Source: Lachnospiraceae bacterium
GTDB lineage: Bacteria; Bacillota; Clostridia; Lachnospirales; Lachnospiraceae
Reading direction: 5' to 3'
Assembly: GCA_017935565.1 (NCBI GenBank)
Contig: JAGBHK010000041.1
Coordinates: 1-64,000 of the forward strand
Length of the DNA stretch: 64,000 nt
Shown here: positions 33,746-42,731 of the stretch, in pieces
Numbering within the stretch: the first letter of the stretch is position 1
How the letters are laid out: every line of letters starts with the position of its first letter
Position numbers and translations under genes: made by a program
The notes under the pieces: generated by a model
What the model was told of the DNA's origin: nothing
Seen by the model: only the letters and a program-made list of their open reading frames with translations
Database searches by the model: none

Positions 33746-35155
33746 CTAATAATATTCAACACTACATGTCAAAGTAGTTATTGAGTAACCTCGATCTGTA
33801 GAACTATGGCAATCCACACCATATTTGTATCCAGATGCGCCTGCCGGATGAGTTACTGCTCCAGATTGCAAGTAAGTTCCATATTGTGCCTTAACATTAT
33901 TCATGATAGTTTCATAATTCAAAGAATCCTCCGCATAAATCAATGCAAATTCAGTTATCCCTTGTTTAAAATAGTTCTGTGCAGCAGTATTACCTTCAGC
34001 ATATGATGTTATTTTTGTATATGGAGTATTTCCAATCAATTTCTTAATAGCCCATGTATCTACAGTTGTGTAGAAATCCTTCGATGTACATGAGATAGCG
34101 TCAAAACCATAGTACTCTTCGATAGTATGATCTTTTGTCATATCTGCTGTAGTAATAAGGAAATATTGATAACAAAGGTTTGCACCTTTAGGATCATTTT
34201 GTACACCATTCAATGCTGGGTCATCCCATGTTACGTCTACCTGATACCACTTTCCACCTATCTTTACAATATTCCATTCATGTCCAACAGGGCCTGAACC
34301 ACTACCATTATCTGCATCACCTGTAAGAATTCTAGCATCAATACCTGCTGTCCAACAAAGAAGGAAAAACGCTTCTGAATAACCTTCACATACTACATTT
34401 TTTCCAACCAATGCGCCTTCTGCTGTCAATGCAGACTCGTTTGCTGTACCGCCACCCTGAATATTCGCAGCTGCATCATAATTATAATTAATATTCTTAA
34501 CCATCCAATCATGTATAGCCTTAACTCTCTCAACTTCAGTCATGCTTGTCTTTAAAATGCTATTTAAAACTGTAACTGCAGCACTTTTAGCAGCATCTGA
34601 AATTCCTCTTCTTGAATATTTCTCCAAATTATCTTCTGAAAGAGGATTAATGATTGGACCATAATTAGTTGTTGTTGACGACTGCTGTTTTGTCGTAGTA
34701 GGTGTTGTAGTTGTAGCAGACGGCTTCTTTGTAGTTGTTTCCTGCGTAGTCGTAGCAGCTGGTTTCTTCGTAGTTGTAGGTTCTGTTGTAGTAGCCGGCT
34801 TCTTTGTGGTTGTTTCCGCAGGCTTTGTTGTCGTGTTTTCTTTTGTAGTTTCAATCACACTACCATCAGGCGTCGTTTCTCCTGCAATTGACTCACTACT
34901 CGTAGAATCATTTGATTCAGTTTCTCCACCTGTTGTCTCACTTTCGCCAGACTCTTCCACACTTGATTCATCACCTGATATTTCAGTTTCATCACTGGAG
35001 TCTTTATCATCATTTTCCGTAGTCTTCTTCTCATCCGAAACAGTTTCGTTTTTCTTTGCACTGCTAGATTCACTATCTTCTTTTACACAAGCAGCCATAC
35101 TACTTACTATTAATGCTAATGTTAAAACAAGTACCAACAATTTTTTCATTTTCAT
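33746..35155 (-). CDS. Lipoprotein with transglutaminase-like domain
   Basis: The 469 residues carry a lipoprotein signal peptide (lipobox SMAAC), an acidic Ser/Glu-rich region and a Thr/Lys/Pro linker with repeated TTTKKPA-type units (about 105-165). The transglutaminase-like core has the catalytic triad pattern: Cys in VVCEGYSEAF, His in GHEWNIVKIG and Asp in YQVDVTWDDP. Such secreted proteins act as cysteine peptidases or cross-linking enzymes at the cell surface. The repeats in the linker may vary in number. GGAGG lies before the start. Confidence 0.88.
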   Translation of the reverse strand: MKMKKLLVLVLTLALIVSSMAACVKEDSESSSAKKNETVSDEKKTTENDDKDSSDETEISGDESSVEESGESETTGGETESNDSTSSESIAGETTPDGSVIETTKENTTTKPAETTTKKPATTTEPTTTKKPAATTTQETTTKKPSATTTTPTTTKQQSSTTTNYGPIINPLSEDNLEKYSRRGISDAAKSAAVTVLNSILKTSMTEVERVKAIHDWMVKNINYNYDAAANIQGGGTANESALTAEGALVGKNVVCEGYSEAFFLLCWTAGIDARILTGDADNGSGSGPVGHEWNIVKIGGKWYQVDVTWDDPALNGVQNDPKGANLCYQYFLITTADMTKDHTIEEYYGFDAISCTSKDFYTTVDTWAIKKLIGNTPYTKITSYAEGNTAAQNYFKQGITEFALIYAEDSLNYETIMNNVKAQYGTYLQSGAVTHPAGASGYKYGVDCHSSTDRGYSITTLTCSVEYY

Positions 35156-35196
35156 AGGCGTTCCTCCATTCTGGGCAATTAATACTTCAACTATGT

Positions 35197-35227
35197 AAAA
35201 AGGCGTAATAGTACATAACCTTACGCC
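35197..35227 (-). terminator. Terminator after the small acidic membrane protein
   Basis: GGCGTAA pairs with TTACGCC on the minus strand and is followed by TTTTTT. It lies just after the stop at 35240. Confidence 0.75.
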
Positions 35228-35239
35228 CCATTCCCATCC

Positions 35240-35485
35240 TTATTCTTCAAAAATGTCTTCATCAAAACAATCGTCGAAATCTTCATCATCAAAGCAATCT
35301 TCAAAGTCCTCAAAATTTTCAACTGTACACTTCTTGTACCAAAAATATCCTACTACCGCTGCAACGGCAGCAAAAATAATCAGCATAATCCATACAGCCT
35401 TTTGCTTTCTTTTCTTTGCCAATTTCTTTTTGTTCAAAAGATTTACGAGCTTGTTTGTGTCTAAAAGTTCATCTACTTTATACAT
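35240..35485 (-). CDS. Small single-pass membrane protein with Asp/Glu-rich tail
   Basis: The ATG at 35483-35485 has GGAG 6 bases upstream and gives 81 residues. A basic stretch (KKKLAKKRKQK) precedes one membrane segment (AVWIMLIIFAAVAAVVGYFW), which puts the N-terminus inside. The C-terminal 25 residues are almost all Asp, Glu, Phe and Cys (FEDFEDCFDDEDFDDCF). The family is not known by name, but short proteins of this form are frequent in Lachnospiraceae. Confidence 0.7.
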   Translation of the reverse strand: MYKVDELLDTNKLVNLLNKKKLAKKRKQKAVWIMLIIFAAVAAVVGYFWYKKCTVENFEDFEDCFDDEDFDDCFDEDIFEE

Positions 35486-35588
35486 ACTAATCTCCATTCC
35501 AAAGCAATTCTTCTTTATAATATTCAGTTCTCACGCATATTATATCCATTTATAATAATATTATTATATCAAAAAAACTGTAAAATTA

Positions 35589-37880
35589 CTACAATTTTTT
35601 TAATTTTGCAAAGGACGCAAACATTTTCTTTTGACCAGCATTATCAAAATTTACTAAAACCTCATAATCCCTGCCACCATCAGTAATGCTTAGCACTGTT
35701 CCTTCGCCAAACTTTATGTGACGAACTCTGTCACCTACCGAATACGAGAGACCATTCTCTGCCTTATTTATTGCTCCTACAAGATTTGCATTTCCCGAAT
35801 ATGAAGGAGTTTTTTCTGCAGTTGGCACTGAAAATGGTTTTGCATTAAATGTACTCTTGCTTCCCAAACCGCCAAAACCACCGAAACCACCAAAACTTCC
35901 TGCTCCAGCCGATGTTTTATGATTTCCTGAATCAACTTTATTTGAAAAATTTGAACCAGTATCTAATAATTCCTGCGGAATTTCCTTAATAAATCTTGAT
36001 GGTCTATTGAACTGTGTTTCACCTCGTATCATTCTCGCCTTTGCGCATGAAATGTTGAGATTTTTCATTGCTCTTGTAATGGCAACATAGGCAAGACGTC
36101 GCTCTTCCTCCAAATCTGTTGGGTCATCAGACTGTATCGTCATATAACTTGGGAAAATACCTTCTTCCACACCACTTAAATATACTTTTGGAAACTCAAG
36201 TCCTTTTGCACTATGAATTGTCATGAGAGCAACGTACTGCTCACTATCATTTAATGCATCAATATCTGCTATAAGCGCAACTTCTTCCAAAAATCCTTCA
36301 AGAGTTGGATTTTCATTTTCCTGTTCATAAGTAACTACTTTTGTCAAAAATTCATTGATATTTTCGATTCTGTCCTTTGATTCGTCAGTATTTTCTGCCT
36401 TAAGTTCATCAAGGTATCCTGTTTCTTCAAGAAGAAAATCCACGCCTTCTCTCAAACCCTTTGTATTTAATACATTTTTAATTTTCAATACCACTTCTAC
36501 GAAATCCGATATCTTTCCAGCGGCTTTGCCAATGTTTGGAACTTCCGATGATATATCACAGGCATCAAAAAAACTCATGCCTATGTTTAAAGCATAATTG
36601 TCGATTCTTGCAATGCTTGTGGCTCCAATTCCTCTCTTTGGCACATTTATAATACGCTTTGTAGCAACATCATCCTTACCATTTAATGCAGTCTTTAAAT
36701 AAGCTAAAATGTCCTTAATTTCTTTTCTCTGATAGAAGTTTTGTCCGCCAAAAATCTTGTAAGGAACATTGTATTTTATCAATTTTTCTTCCAATGAACG
36801 CGACTGTGCATTTGTTCTATAAAGACATGCAATATCATTATATGCAAATTCACCATCATCAACACCTTTTTCAATATCTCTGGCAATAAATTCAGCCTCT
36901 TCAAATCCATTTTCAAATATTTTAAATGAAATTAAATCGCCTTCGTTTTTATCTGTCCACAAAGCCTTAGCTTTTCTTCCACGATTATTTTTTATTACAC
37001 CATTGGCTGCATTCAAAATGTTTCCTACTGAACGATAATTTTGTTCAAGTTTAATAACGCAAGCATCTGGAAATACTTCTTCAAAATCCAAAATGTTTCT
37101 GATATTTGCACCTCTAAATTTATAAATAGACTGGTCGTCATCACCTACAACACAAAGGTTTCTGCTTCTTGCTGCAAGTAAGCTTATAAGTCTAAACTGT
37201 ACTGTATTTGTATCCTGATATTCGTCAACCATTATGTATTTGAAACGTTTTTGATATGATTCTAGCACTTCTGGAACCTTTTCAAAAAGTTCTACAGCCT
37301 TCAATAACAAGTCATCAAAATCCAACGCATTATTTTTCTTTAATGTGTCTTCGTACTCCTTGTATGCCTGTCCCATCTTCATCATACCAAAATTTCCCTG
37401 AGCATTTTTTATGAATTTTTCAGGAGTTATCATCTCATTTTTTGCAGATGAAATAGCAGAAAGAATAGTCTTTTCCTTCATATTCTTTGTATCAATTTCA
37501 AGACGCTTACAAACATCTTTCATAACAGATTTTTGATCATCTGTGTCGTATATTGTAAAACTATTGTCATAGCCTATTCTATCAATATATCTTCTCAAAA
37601 ACTTCACACAAGTCGAGTGAAATGTCGAAACCCACACAGAATCAGCACCAAAACCAATGAGGTCATCAACTCTTTCCCTCATCTCGCCTGCTGCCTTATT
37701 TGTAAATGTAATAGCCATGATATTGTATGGATTAACTCCAAGTTCTTCAATAAGATAAGCTATTCTATGTGTAATAACACGTGTCTTACCAGAACCTGCT
37801 CCTGCCAAAATCAAAACTGGTCCTTCTGTTGTAAACACGCCTTTTTGCTGCTGTTCATTCAATGTATCATATATACTCAT
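35589..37880 (-). CDS. pcrA: ATP-dependent DNA helicase PcrA/UvrD
   Basis: This 3'-5' superfamily 1 helicase acts in repair and replication restart. I chose the ATG at 37878-37880 (MSIYDTLNEQQ), giving 763 residues, which is typical of PcrA. Motif Ia/Walker A is AGAGSGKTRVI near residue 20; Walker B is VDEYQDTN; motif III GDDDQSIYKFRGA, motif IV QNYRS and motif V/VI TIHSAKGLEF and YVAITRA follow. The C-terminus ends in a Gly/Phe-rich linker and the Tudor-like PcrA tail (VGDRVRHIKFGEGTVLSI), which binds RNA polymerase. All motifs are intact. Confidence 0.96.
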   Translation of the reverse strand: MSIYDTLNEQQQKGVFTTEGPVLILAGAGSGKTRVITHRIAYLIEELGVNPYNIMAITFTNKAAGEMRERVDDLIGFGADSVWVSTFHSTCVKFLRRYIDRIGYDNSFTIYDTDDQKSVMKDVCKRLEIDTKNMKEKTILSAISSAKNEMITPEKFIKNAQGNFGMMKMGQAYKEYEDTLKKNNALDFDDLLLKAVELFEKVPEVLESYQKRFKYIMVDEYQDTNTVQFRLISLLAARSRNLCVVGDDDQSIYKFRGANIRNILDFEEVFPDACVIKLEQNYRSVGNILNAANGVIKNNRGRKAKALWTDKNEGDLISFKIFENGFEEAEFIARDIEKGVDDGEFAYNDIACLYRTNAQSRSLEEKLIKYNVPYKIFGGQNFYQRKEIKDILAYLKTALNGKDDVATKRIINVPKRGIGATSIARIDNYALNIGMSFFDACDISSEVPNIGKAAGKISDFVEVVLKIKNVLNTKGLREGVDFLLEETGYLDELKAENTDESKDRIENINEFLTKVVTYEQENENPTLEGFLEEVALIADIDALNDSEQYVALMTIHSAKGLEFPKVYLSGVEEGIFPSYMTIQSDDPTDLEEERRLAYVAITRAMKNLNISCAKARMIRGETQFNRPSRFIKEIPQELLDTGSNFSNKVDSGNHKTSAGAGSFGGFGGFGGLGSKSTFNAKPFSVPTAEKTPSYSGNANLVGAINKAENGLSYSVGDRVRHIKFGEGTVLSITDGGRDYEVLVNFDNAGQKKMFASFAKLKKL

Positions 37881-37954
37881 AAGAATCTCAATCCTTTCTT
37901 TTCCGTCCTTATAGCATACCACAAAATTAACATATAATAAATAAAAATTTTTTA

Positions 37955-37983
37955 TTGCAACATAGTAATTAACACTATATAAT
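37955..37983 (+). promoter_or_regulatory. Sigma-A type promoter of the DUF1836 gene
   Basis: TTGCAA (37955-37960), 17 bases, then TATAAT (37978-37983), about 60 bases before the start codon at 38044. Confidence 0.75.
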
Positions 37984-38043
37984 ATATCTATGGTTATTAT
38001 GTGGCATCAGCCACCATCACCTTTTGAAATGGAGATTATTACT

Positions 38044-38646
38044 ATGAGAGATATCAAAAAATTTATTGAAGAAACTATTAACGATACCAGTCTTTTAAAA
38101 TCAGACGAGATTCCAAATATTGATTTATACATGGACCAGGTTACAACATTTTTAACCTCACATCTTGCAAATGAAAGTGAAGACGAAGAGCCTGTTTTCA
38201 CGAAAACTATGATTAACAATTACGCAAAATGTCAGTTGCTTCCTGCACCAGAGAAAAAGAAATATACTAAAGACCATATGCTGATGCTCATTAACATATA
38301 TTATTTAAAAAATATTATGTCTATTAACAACATACACAAGTTGTTAAATCCATTGGCAAAAGATTTCTTTCATGTTGAAGACGGTGTAGATTTATCCGAT
38401 GTGTATGACGAAGTTTTCACATCTTTAGAAAATATAAAAAAAGAGACCAACAAAGATATGCTTGATAAATTGAAGTTATCTTCTGCTCTTTTTAAGGATT
38501 TAGACGTAAATGATAAAGATTACCTTCAATTATATTCTTTTATCAGTATGCTCTCATTTGATATTTATATGAAAAAACAGTTAATCGAATCATTAATTGA
38601 CACTTTAGACACACCATCTAAAGAAAAAGATAAGGACAAAGAGTAA
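38044..38646 (+). CDS. DUF1836 domain protein
   Basis: The ATG at 38044 has GGAG 8-9 bases upstream and gives 200 residues. The middle matches DUF1836: FTKTMINNYAKCQLLPAPEKKKYTKDHMLMLINIYYLKNIMSI, a winged-helix MerR-like DNA-binding region in which the tyrosine and lysines contact DNA. The C-terminal half is helical. The role is probably transcriptional regulation. It has its own promoter and a shared terminator with the convergent gene. Confidence 0.88.
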   Translation: MRDIKKFIEETINDTSLLKSDEIPNIDLYMDQVTTFLTSHLANESEDEEPVFTKTMINNYAKCQLLPAPEKKKYTKDHMLMLINIYYLKNIMSINNIHKLLNPLAKDFFHVEDGVDLSDVYDEVFTSLENIKKETNKDMLDKLKLSSALFKDLDVNDKDYLQLYSFISMLSFDIYMKKQLIESLIDTLDTPSKEKDKDKE

Positions 38647-38654
38647 GTTAAAAA

Positions 38655-38702
38655 AAAGGAAGATTCAAAAGTTCGTTAATGACTTTTAATCTTCCTTAAT
38701 TT
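38655..38702. terminator. Bidirectional terminator
   Basis: AAGGAAGATT(C)AAAAGT pairs with ACTTTTAATCTTCCTT, loop of about 9 bases, with A-rich and T-rich flanks. It serves both the DUF1836 gene and the convergent repressor gene. Confidence 0.85.
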
Positions 38703-38703
38703 T

Positions 38704-39000
38704 TTACTTATTCTGTTCTTTAAGTCTTGCAAATACCTTGTCATATCCGTCATTACCATAGTTTAATGCACGGTTAACACGGCTAATTGTTGCTGTAGAA
38801 GCACCTGTCTTCTCTGCAATATCTTTGTATGTTTCTTTTGTTCTAAGCATCTTTGCTACTGCAAATCTCTGAGCAATAGATAATACTTCATTTACTGTAC
38901 ATACGTCTTCGAAGAATTCATAGCATTCCTCAACATCTTCCAATGTAAGCACTGCTTCGAAAAAGTTTTTTACGTCTTCTGTTCTTAATTTTTTTGTCAT
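38704..39000 (-). CDS. YerC/YecD family TrpR-like repressor
   Basis: The 98 residues match the TrpR/YerC family: EVLSIAQRFAVAKMLRTKETYKDIAEKTGASTATISRVNRALNY contains the helix-turn-helix and the conserved SR-x-N/R segment. The TrpR fold dimerises through its helices. YerC proteins occur next to pcrA in many Firmicutes, as here with only the DUF1836 gene between. The ligand is not known. AAAGGAG is found 6-8 bases before the start. Confidence 0.9.
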   Translation of the reverse strand: MTKKLRTEDVKNFFEAVLTLEDVEECYEFFEDVCTVNEVLSIAQRFAVAKMLRTKETYKDIAEKTGASTATISRVNRALNYGNDGYDKVFARLKEQNK

Positions 39001-39029
39001 TTTTTAATCTCCTTTATAATTAATTATTT

Positions 39030-39878
39030 TTAATTTGAAAAAATTGCAACCCACACATATCCCAAACTCTCGGAATAATCAACTCCCACACCCACTCTGG
39101 TGTAATCTGTGCTAAGCACATTATTATAATGCTTTTTGCTAGTTTTCCAACTACCTTCTACACCTGACACTACATCTTTTGCAGTCTCCTGACCTGCTGC
39201 CAAGTTTTCAACTGTTTTAGTAAAACTGATTCCGATATTTTTCATCATATCGTAATACATTACCTCGCCCCCACCATCTACATTTGCCTTGTACGCAGCT
39301 TGGGACGCCATAGCACATGCCACGTAACTAATATTTTTATCAAATATCAATTCTTTCTTTCCAGCAGCACGTCTCTCAGCATTAATACTTTCATATAATT
39401 GCATTATTTTAACATTATACTCAGTATAAAGAGTCTTACCATCAATTAACATATATTCATAAGAAAATCTGTCCAATGGCTTCTGTGTTTCTGGTTCTGA
39501 TGGTTTAGTAGTGGCAACTTCACTTTCAATTTCTTTAGTTGTTTCTTCCTCTACTTTTTCAGTTTCAGAACTTTCTTGGGTTTCTTGAGTTCCCTCTGTT
39601 TCGTCAGTATCCATAATCACTTCCGTTTCCATATCTGCATCGGATTCGGTTTCATCTGAAGAATTTTCTTCAATGGCTTCGCCTGACTCCTCCGTGGCTT
39701 TATCACTCTCATCGTCAACACTTTCATCATCATCTGAATCCTTATATTCTGTTACTTCGACTTCGTCATCATCAGGGTCGTCTTTATCCTTGGAACCATA
39801 TCCAATAAATACAGCAAGAACGCATATTATAACAACAATTATCGCAATGCATAATAATATAATATTTTTCTTTTTCAT
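39030..39878 (-). CDS. Membrane-anchored CAP-domain protein
   Basis: The ATG at 39876-39878 has GGAGG 6 bases upstream, giving 282 residues. One N-terminal membrane segment (IILLCIAIIVVIICVLAVFI) acts as anchor or signal. A long acidic Glu/Asp/Thr/Ser region (about 30-140) leads to a CAP/SCP domain (YEYMLIDGKTL to the end): INAERRAAGKKELIFDKNIS, ENLAAG and GVGVDYSESLGYVWVAIF. CAP proteins of this kind are extracellular; binding of lipid or peptidoglycan has been proposed. The three C-terminal strands lack the cysteines found in eukaryotic members. Confidence 0.85.
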   Translation of the reverse strand: MKKKNIILLCIAIIVVIICVLAVFIGYGSKDKDDPDDDEVEVTEYKDSDDDESVDDESDKATEESGEAIEENSSDETESDADMETEVIMDTDETEGTQETQESSETEKVEEETTKEIESEVATTKPSEPETQKPLDRFSYEYMLIDGKTLYTEYNVKIMQLYESINAERRAAGKKELIFDKNISYVACAMASQAAYKANVDGGGEVMYYDMMKNIGISFTKTVENLAAGQETAKDVVSGVEGSWKTSKKHYNNVLSTDYTRVGVGVDYSESLGYVWVAIFSN

Positions 39879-39934
39879 TCGACCTCCTATTGATTTGCCA
39901 CTTTTATATAATAATATCATAAACAATGAAATAA

Positions 39935-40801
39935 TTAAAGCATCTTTTTAAGTTCTTCAATAGAAAATTCATAATTTGTATTACAAAAATGACAATTTAC
40001 CTCTATAGGCTTGTTATCATTAATCATTTCCATAATATCTTTCTTACCTATGCTGATTATAGCCTTTTTAACTTTCTCTTTACTACAATTACACTTATAA
40101 TATGTATCAGTCTTATCAGTTATTTCCAAATCCATATCACCTAAAATATATTCTAAAATAGCTTCTGGGCTCATTCCTTCATCAAGCATAGTTGTAACAG
40201 AATTAATTGAGTTTATCTTCTGCTCAAGTTTATCAATCACTTCATCATCTGCAAAAGGCATAAGCTGAATTATAAATCCGCCTGCTTGTCTAACTGTATT
40301 TTCTTTGTTCATAAGTACACCCAATCCAACTGATGTAGGTACCTGCTCGCTTGTAGCAAAATAATATGTTAAATCTTCTGCAATCTCACCAGTCATAAGG
40401 CCAACTTGTCCTGAATAAGGCTCCTTTAAACCAATATCCTTAATTACTGTAAGTGTACCATATCCAATAGCGCCACCTACATCAAATTTACCAAAGAAAT
40501 TGGCAGGATTAACAAACGATGGATTATTAACATAACCTTTAACTCCACCTTTTGAATCCGCAGTAACTGTGAGGCCTCCTAAAGGTCCATCGCCCTTAAT
40601 TGAAAGCGTAGTTAAATCCTTCTCGCCCTTCATAGTTACACCCATCATAACACCTGCACACATAAGTCGTCCCAATGCAGCAGTTGCAACAGGACTAGTG
40701 TTGTGAATCTGTCTTGCTTTCTCTGTTAATTCTTTTGTAGTCGCTACAAATGCTCTTATTTGACCGCCTGCAGCCATCGCTCTTACTATATAATCTGACA
40801 T
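39935..40801 (-). CDS. hslO: Redox-regulated chaperone Hsp33
   Basis: This 288-residue chaperone is activated by oxidation. The N-terminal domain begins MSDYIVRAMAAGGQIRAF and has the conserved GDGPLGG and VGLMTGEIAEDL regions. The C-terminal zinc site has four cysteines in CNC and CHFC, which release zinc when oxidised. It lies 11 bases after a methyltransferase gene and probably shares its transcript. The length is typical. Confidence 0.96.
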   Translation of the reverse strand: MSDYIVRAMAAGGQIRAFVATTKELTEKARQIHNTSPVATAALGRLMCAGVMMGVTMKGEKDLTTLSIKGDGPLGGLTVTADSKGGVKGYVNNPSFVNPANFFGKFDVGGAIGYGTLTVIKDIGLKEPYSGQVGLMTGEIAEDLTYYFATSEQVPTSVGLGVLMNKENTVRQAGGFIIQLMPFADDEVIDKLEQKINSINSVTTMLDEGMSPEAILEYILGDMDLEITDKTDTYYKCNCSKEKVKKAIISIGKKDIMEMINDNKPIEVNCHFCNTNYEFSIEELKKML

Positions 40802-40812
40802 ATCCTTACCTC

Positions 40813-41565
40813 TTACTTTCCATTTTCTCTTGCAATAATATATATTCTATCATTTTCCTCATTGGCATCTTCTCTTGTAAATGCATTATATGCACAAACA
40901 AATTCCATACCCGCTTCTTCTATCAATGCTTTAATCTCATCAATTCCATATGCCTTTTGTTGATGAAATTCTTCAATTCTCTCATACATCTCATCTTCTC
41001 TTTTAGTATATATTGTCAAAATGTATTCATTAATCTTTTCATCATCATAATAGGTATTTTCCCAAATAAAACTGCTTTCGTCTCTGTTTTCTGCGATAGT
41101 TTTATCACCCAATTTTTTGTAATATGTATCAGTTTTTAAATCGAAAATAAATACACCCTTTGGATCAAGATAATTATTTACATGTTTCAATACTGATATC
41201 ATATCATCTCTATCCAATATATAATTCATACAATCACAAACAGAAACCACTGCTCTAACTGTTCCATATAGTTCAAATTCTCGCATATCCTGACACAGAT
41301 ATAATATTTCATCTAAACCATTTTCACTTCTTTTTTCCATGGCAACAGATAGCATATCATAAGAATTATCTATCCCTATCATATCATAGCCTTCTTTTGC
41401 TAGAATCTCAGTGATATTTCCAGTTCCACATCCCATATCCAAGACTATTCCATCATTTACGCAATATTCTTTTAACAAAGATATAATATATTTTCCCCAC
41501 ATATCATATTCAATATTGTCCATAAATAAATCATAAACCTCAGAAAAACCTGTGTATGCACTCAT
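40813..41565 (-). CDS. SAM-dependent class I methyltransferase
   Basis: The 250-residue protein has SAM motif I VLDMGCGTGNI (about 41-51) and the acidic loop DNSYDML, then CDCMNYI as motif II and an antiparallel C-terminal strand set. The N-terminal YTGFSEVYDLFMDNIEYDMW is typical of a small-molecule or protein methyltransferase group often next to hslO in Firmicutes. The substrate is unknown. The start has GGAGG upstream. Confidence 0.85.
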   Translation of the reverse strand: MSAYTGFSEVYDLFMDNIEYDMWGKYIISLLKEYCVNDGIVLDMGCGTGNITEILAKEGYDMIGIDNSYDMLSVAMEKRSENGLDEILYLCQDMREFELYGTVRAVVSVCDCMNYILDRDDMISVLKHVNNYLDPKGVFIFDLKTDTYYKKLGDKTIAENRDESSFIWENTYYDDEKINEYILTIYTKREDEMYERIEEFHQQKAYGIDEIKALIEEAGMEFVCAYNAFTREDANEENDRIYIIARENGK

Positions 41566-41625
41566 AGATTAACCTCCATTTTTCTCTGTTAGATATAGTA
41601 TCAGTTTTTTTCTTTAAATGCAACC

Positions 41626-41654
41626 TTGATTATTATGTAAATTTAATTTATACT
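41626..41654 (+). promoter_or_regulatory. Sigma-A type promoter of the gene at 41680
   Basis: TTGATT (41626-41631), 17 bases, TATACT (41649-41654), about 25 bases before the start codon at 41680, which is preceded by GGAGG. Confidence 0.7.
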
Positions 41655-41679
41655 ATCATAAAATATATTGGAGGTCAAA

Positions 41680-42705
41680 ATGAATCAGGGTAAAATAGAT
41701 TTCGAGCAAAACTTAAAACTGGCTATACGATTAACTGGCATAAAAAATGTAATCCCCTCTATTCTCATAGTGATGATTACTATTATTTTGCTATCTAAAA
41801 TACCTTTTAGAAATGTATTTGTTCCAACTGATATTACAGATTTATCTAAATTGTCATTGGAAAATGATGAAGCTACCAAACACTATCATTTATCAACCGA
41901 TGGTTGGAAATACACAGGATACAACACCTATAAAGACAAGACTGTATCAGAGTACATTTTTTATTCACTCCAAGATAACCAATGTTATTTTCTTTTAGTT
42001 AGTCCGAATTTTGTAGATTCCGATACATTGCAAATAACTGAAGAAGTTGTAAATATAACTCTAACTGAACGAACTGATGTGTATAATAGTTTTTTGAATA
42101 ATTTTGCATTAGATATTAATTGGAATTATGAGTCACTTGCAAAAATCTGCTCGCCAATTGTATTGACATCGACTTCATACAATGAAACATTTTACAAAGT
42201 ATTGTTCATTGTTTTAGTAATTATTATTGTGCTAATGACTATCCAAATTATAATTGCTTGCTCACTGATTCTGTTCCCTTTATTGTCAAGGCAGTTTGCA
42301 ACCAAGCATAAACATGCACCTGACGATATTAGAAATCGTAGAGAATTTGCTAGTTATTTACAAACAGAATTAAATGATTATCTTTTTAAGGCAGACAAAT
42401 TATATATAACAAATAACTACATTATTAATTTAAATTGTGGTGAAATTGCGATAATTCCATTGAATCAATTATGTATGATGTTTGAACATGGTAATTTGCA
42501 TAAATTTCTTTGGTTTTATATGAAAGTTACTCATACACTATATTTCTTGTGTAAAAATTCTTTAAAATGTCATTTTAAACACAAGTATCCTGGAAATATA
42601 GATTATATTATAAATATGCTCAAACAAATTTGTCCAGATATAATGATTGGATATTCAGTTGAACATATGGAAAAATACTTAGAAATCACAAAAGGAAAGA
42701 GTTAA
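41680..42705 (+). CDS. Two-pass membrane protein with YcxB-like C-terminal region
   Basis: The ATG at 41680 has GGAGG 8 bases upstream, giving 341 residues. The first membrane segment lies near residues 24-41, an extracellular part of about 130 residues follows, and the second segment (FIVLVIIIVLMTIQIIIACSLILF) lies near 172-198. The C-terminal cytoplasmic part (about 210-341) resembles YcxB (LYITNNYIINLNCGEIAIIPLNQL), though the match is by eye. It has its own promoter and terminator and stands opposite to its neighbours. Function is unknown. Confidence 0.6.
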   Translation: MNQGKIDFEQNLKLAIRLTGIKNVIPSILIVMITIILLSKIPFRNVFVPTDITDLSKLSLENDEATKHYHLSTDGWKYTGYNTYKDKTVSEYIFYSLQDNQCYFLLVSPNFVDSDTLQITEEVVNITLTERTDVYNSFLNNFALDINWNYESLAKICSPIVLTSTSYNETFYKVLFIVLVIIIVLMTIQIIIACSLILFPLLSRQFATKHKHAPDDIRNRREFASYLQTELNDYLFKADKLYITNNYIINLNCGEIAIIPLNQLCMMFEHGNLHKFLWFYMKVTHTLYFLCKNSLKCHFKHKYPGNIDYIINMLKQICPDIMIGYSVEHMEKYLEITKGKS

Positions 42706-42727
42706 AAAACTCTTCCCTTTGTTTTTA
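42691..42727 (+). terminator. Terminator overlapping the end of the gene at 41680
   Basis: AAAGGAAAGAGTT pairs with AACTCTTCCCTTT around AAAA, followed by GTTTTT. The left arm includes the last codons of the gene; it also lies 5 bases from the convergent stop at 42732 and may serve both. Confidence 0.8.
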
Positions 42728-42731
42728 TGCT

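Noticed and set aside
34806-35198. Plus-strand frame of 130 residues opposite the transglutaminase lipoprotein
   Set aside because: It is the complement of a low-complexity Ser/Glu-rich linker; the minus gene has signal peptide, catalytic residues and ribosome site.
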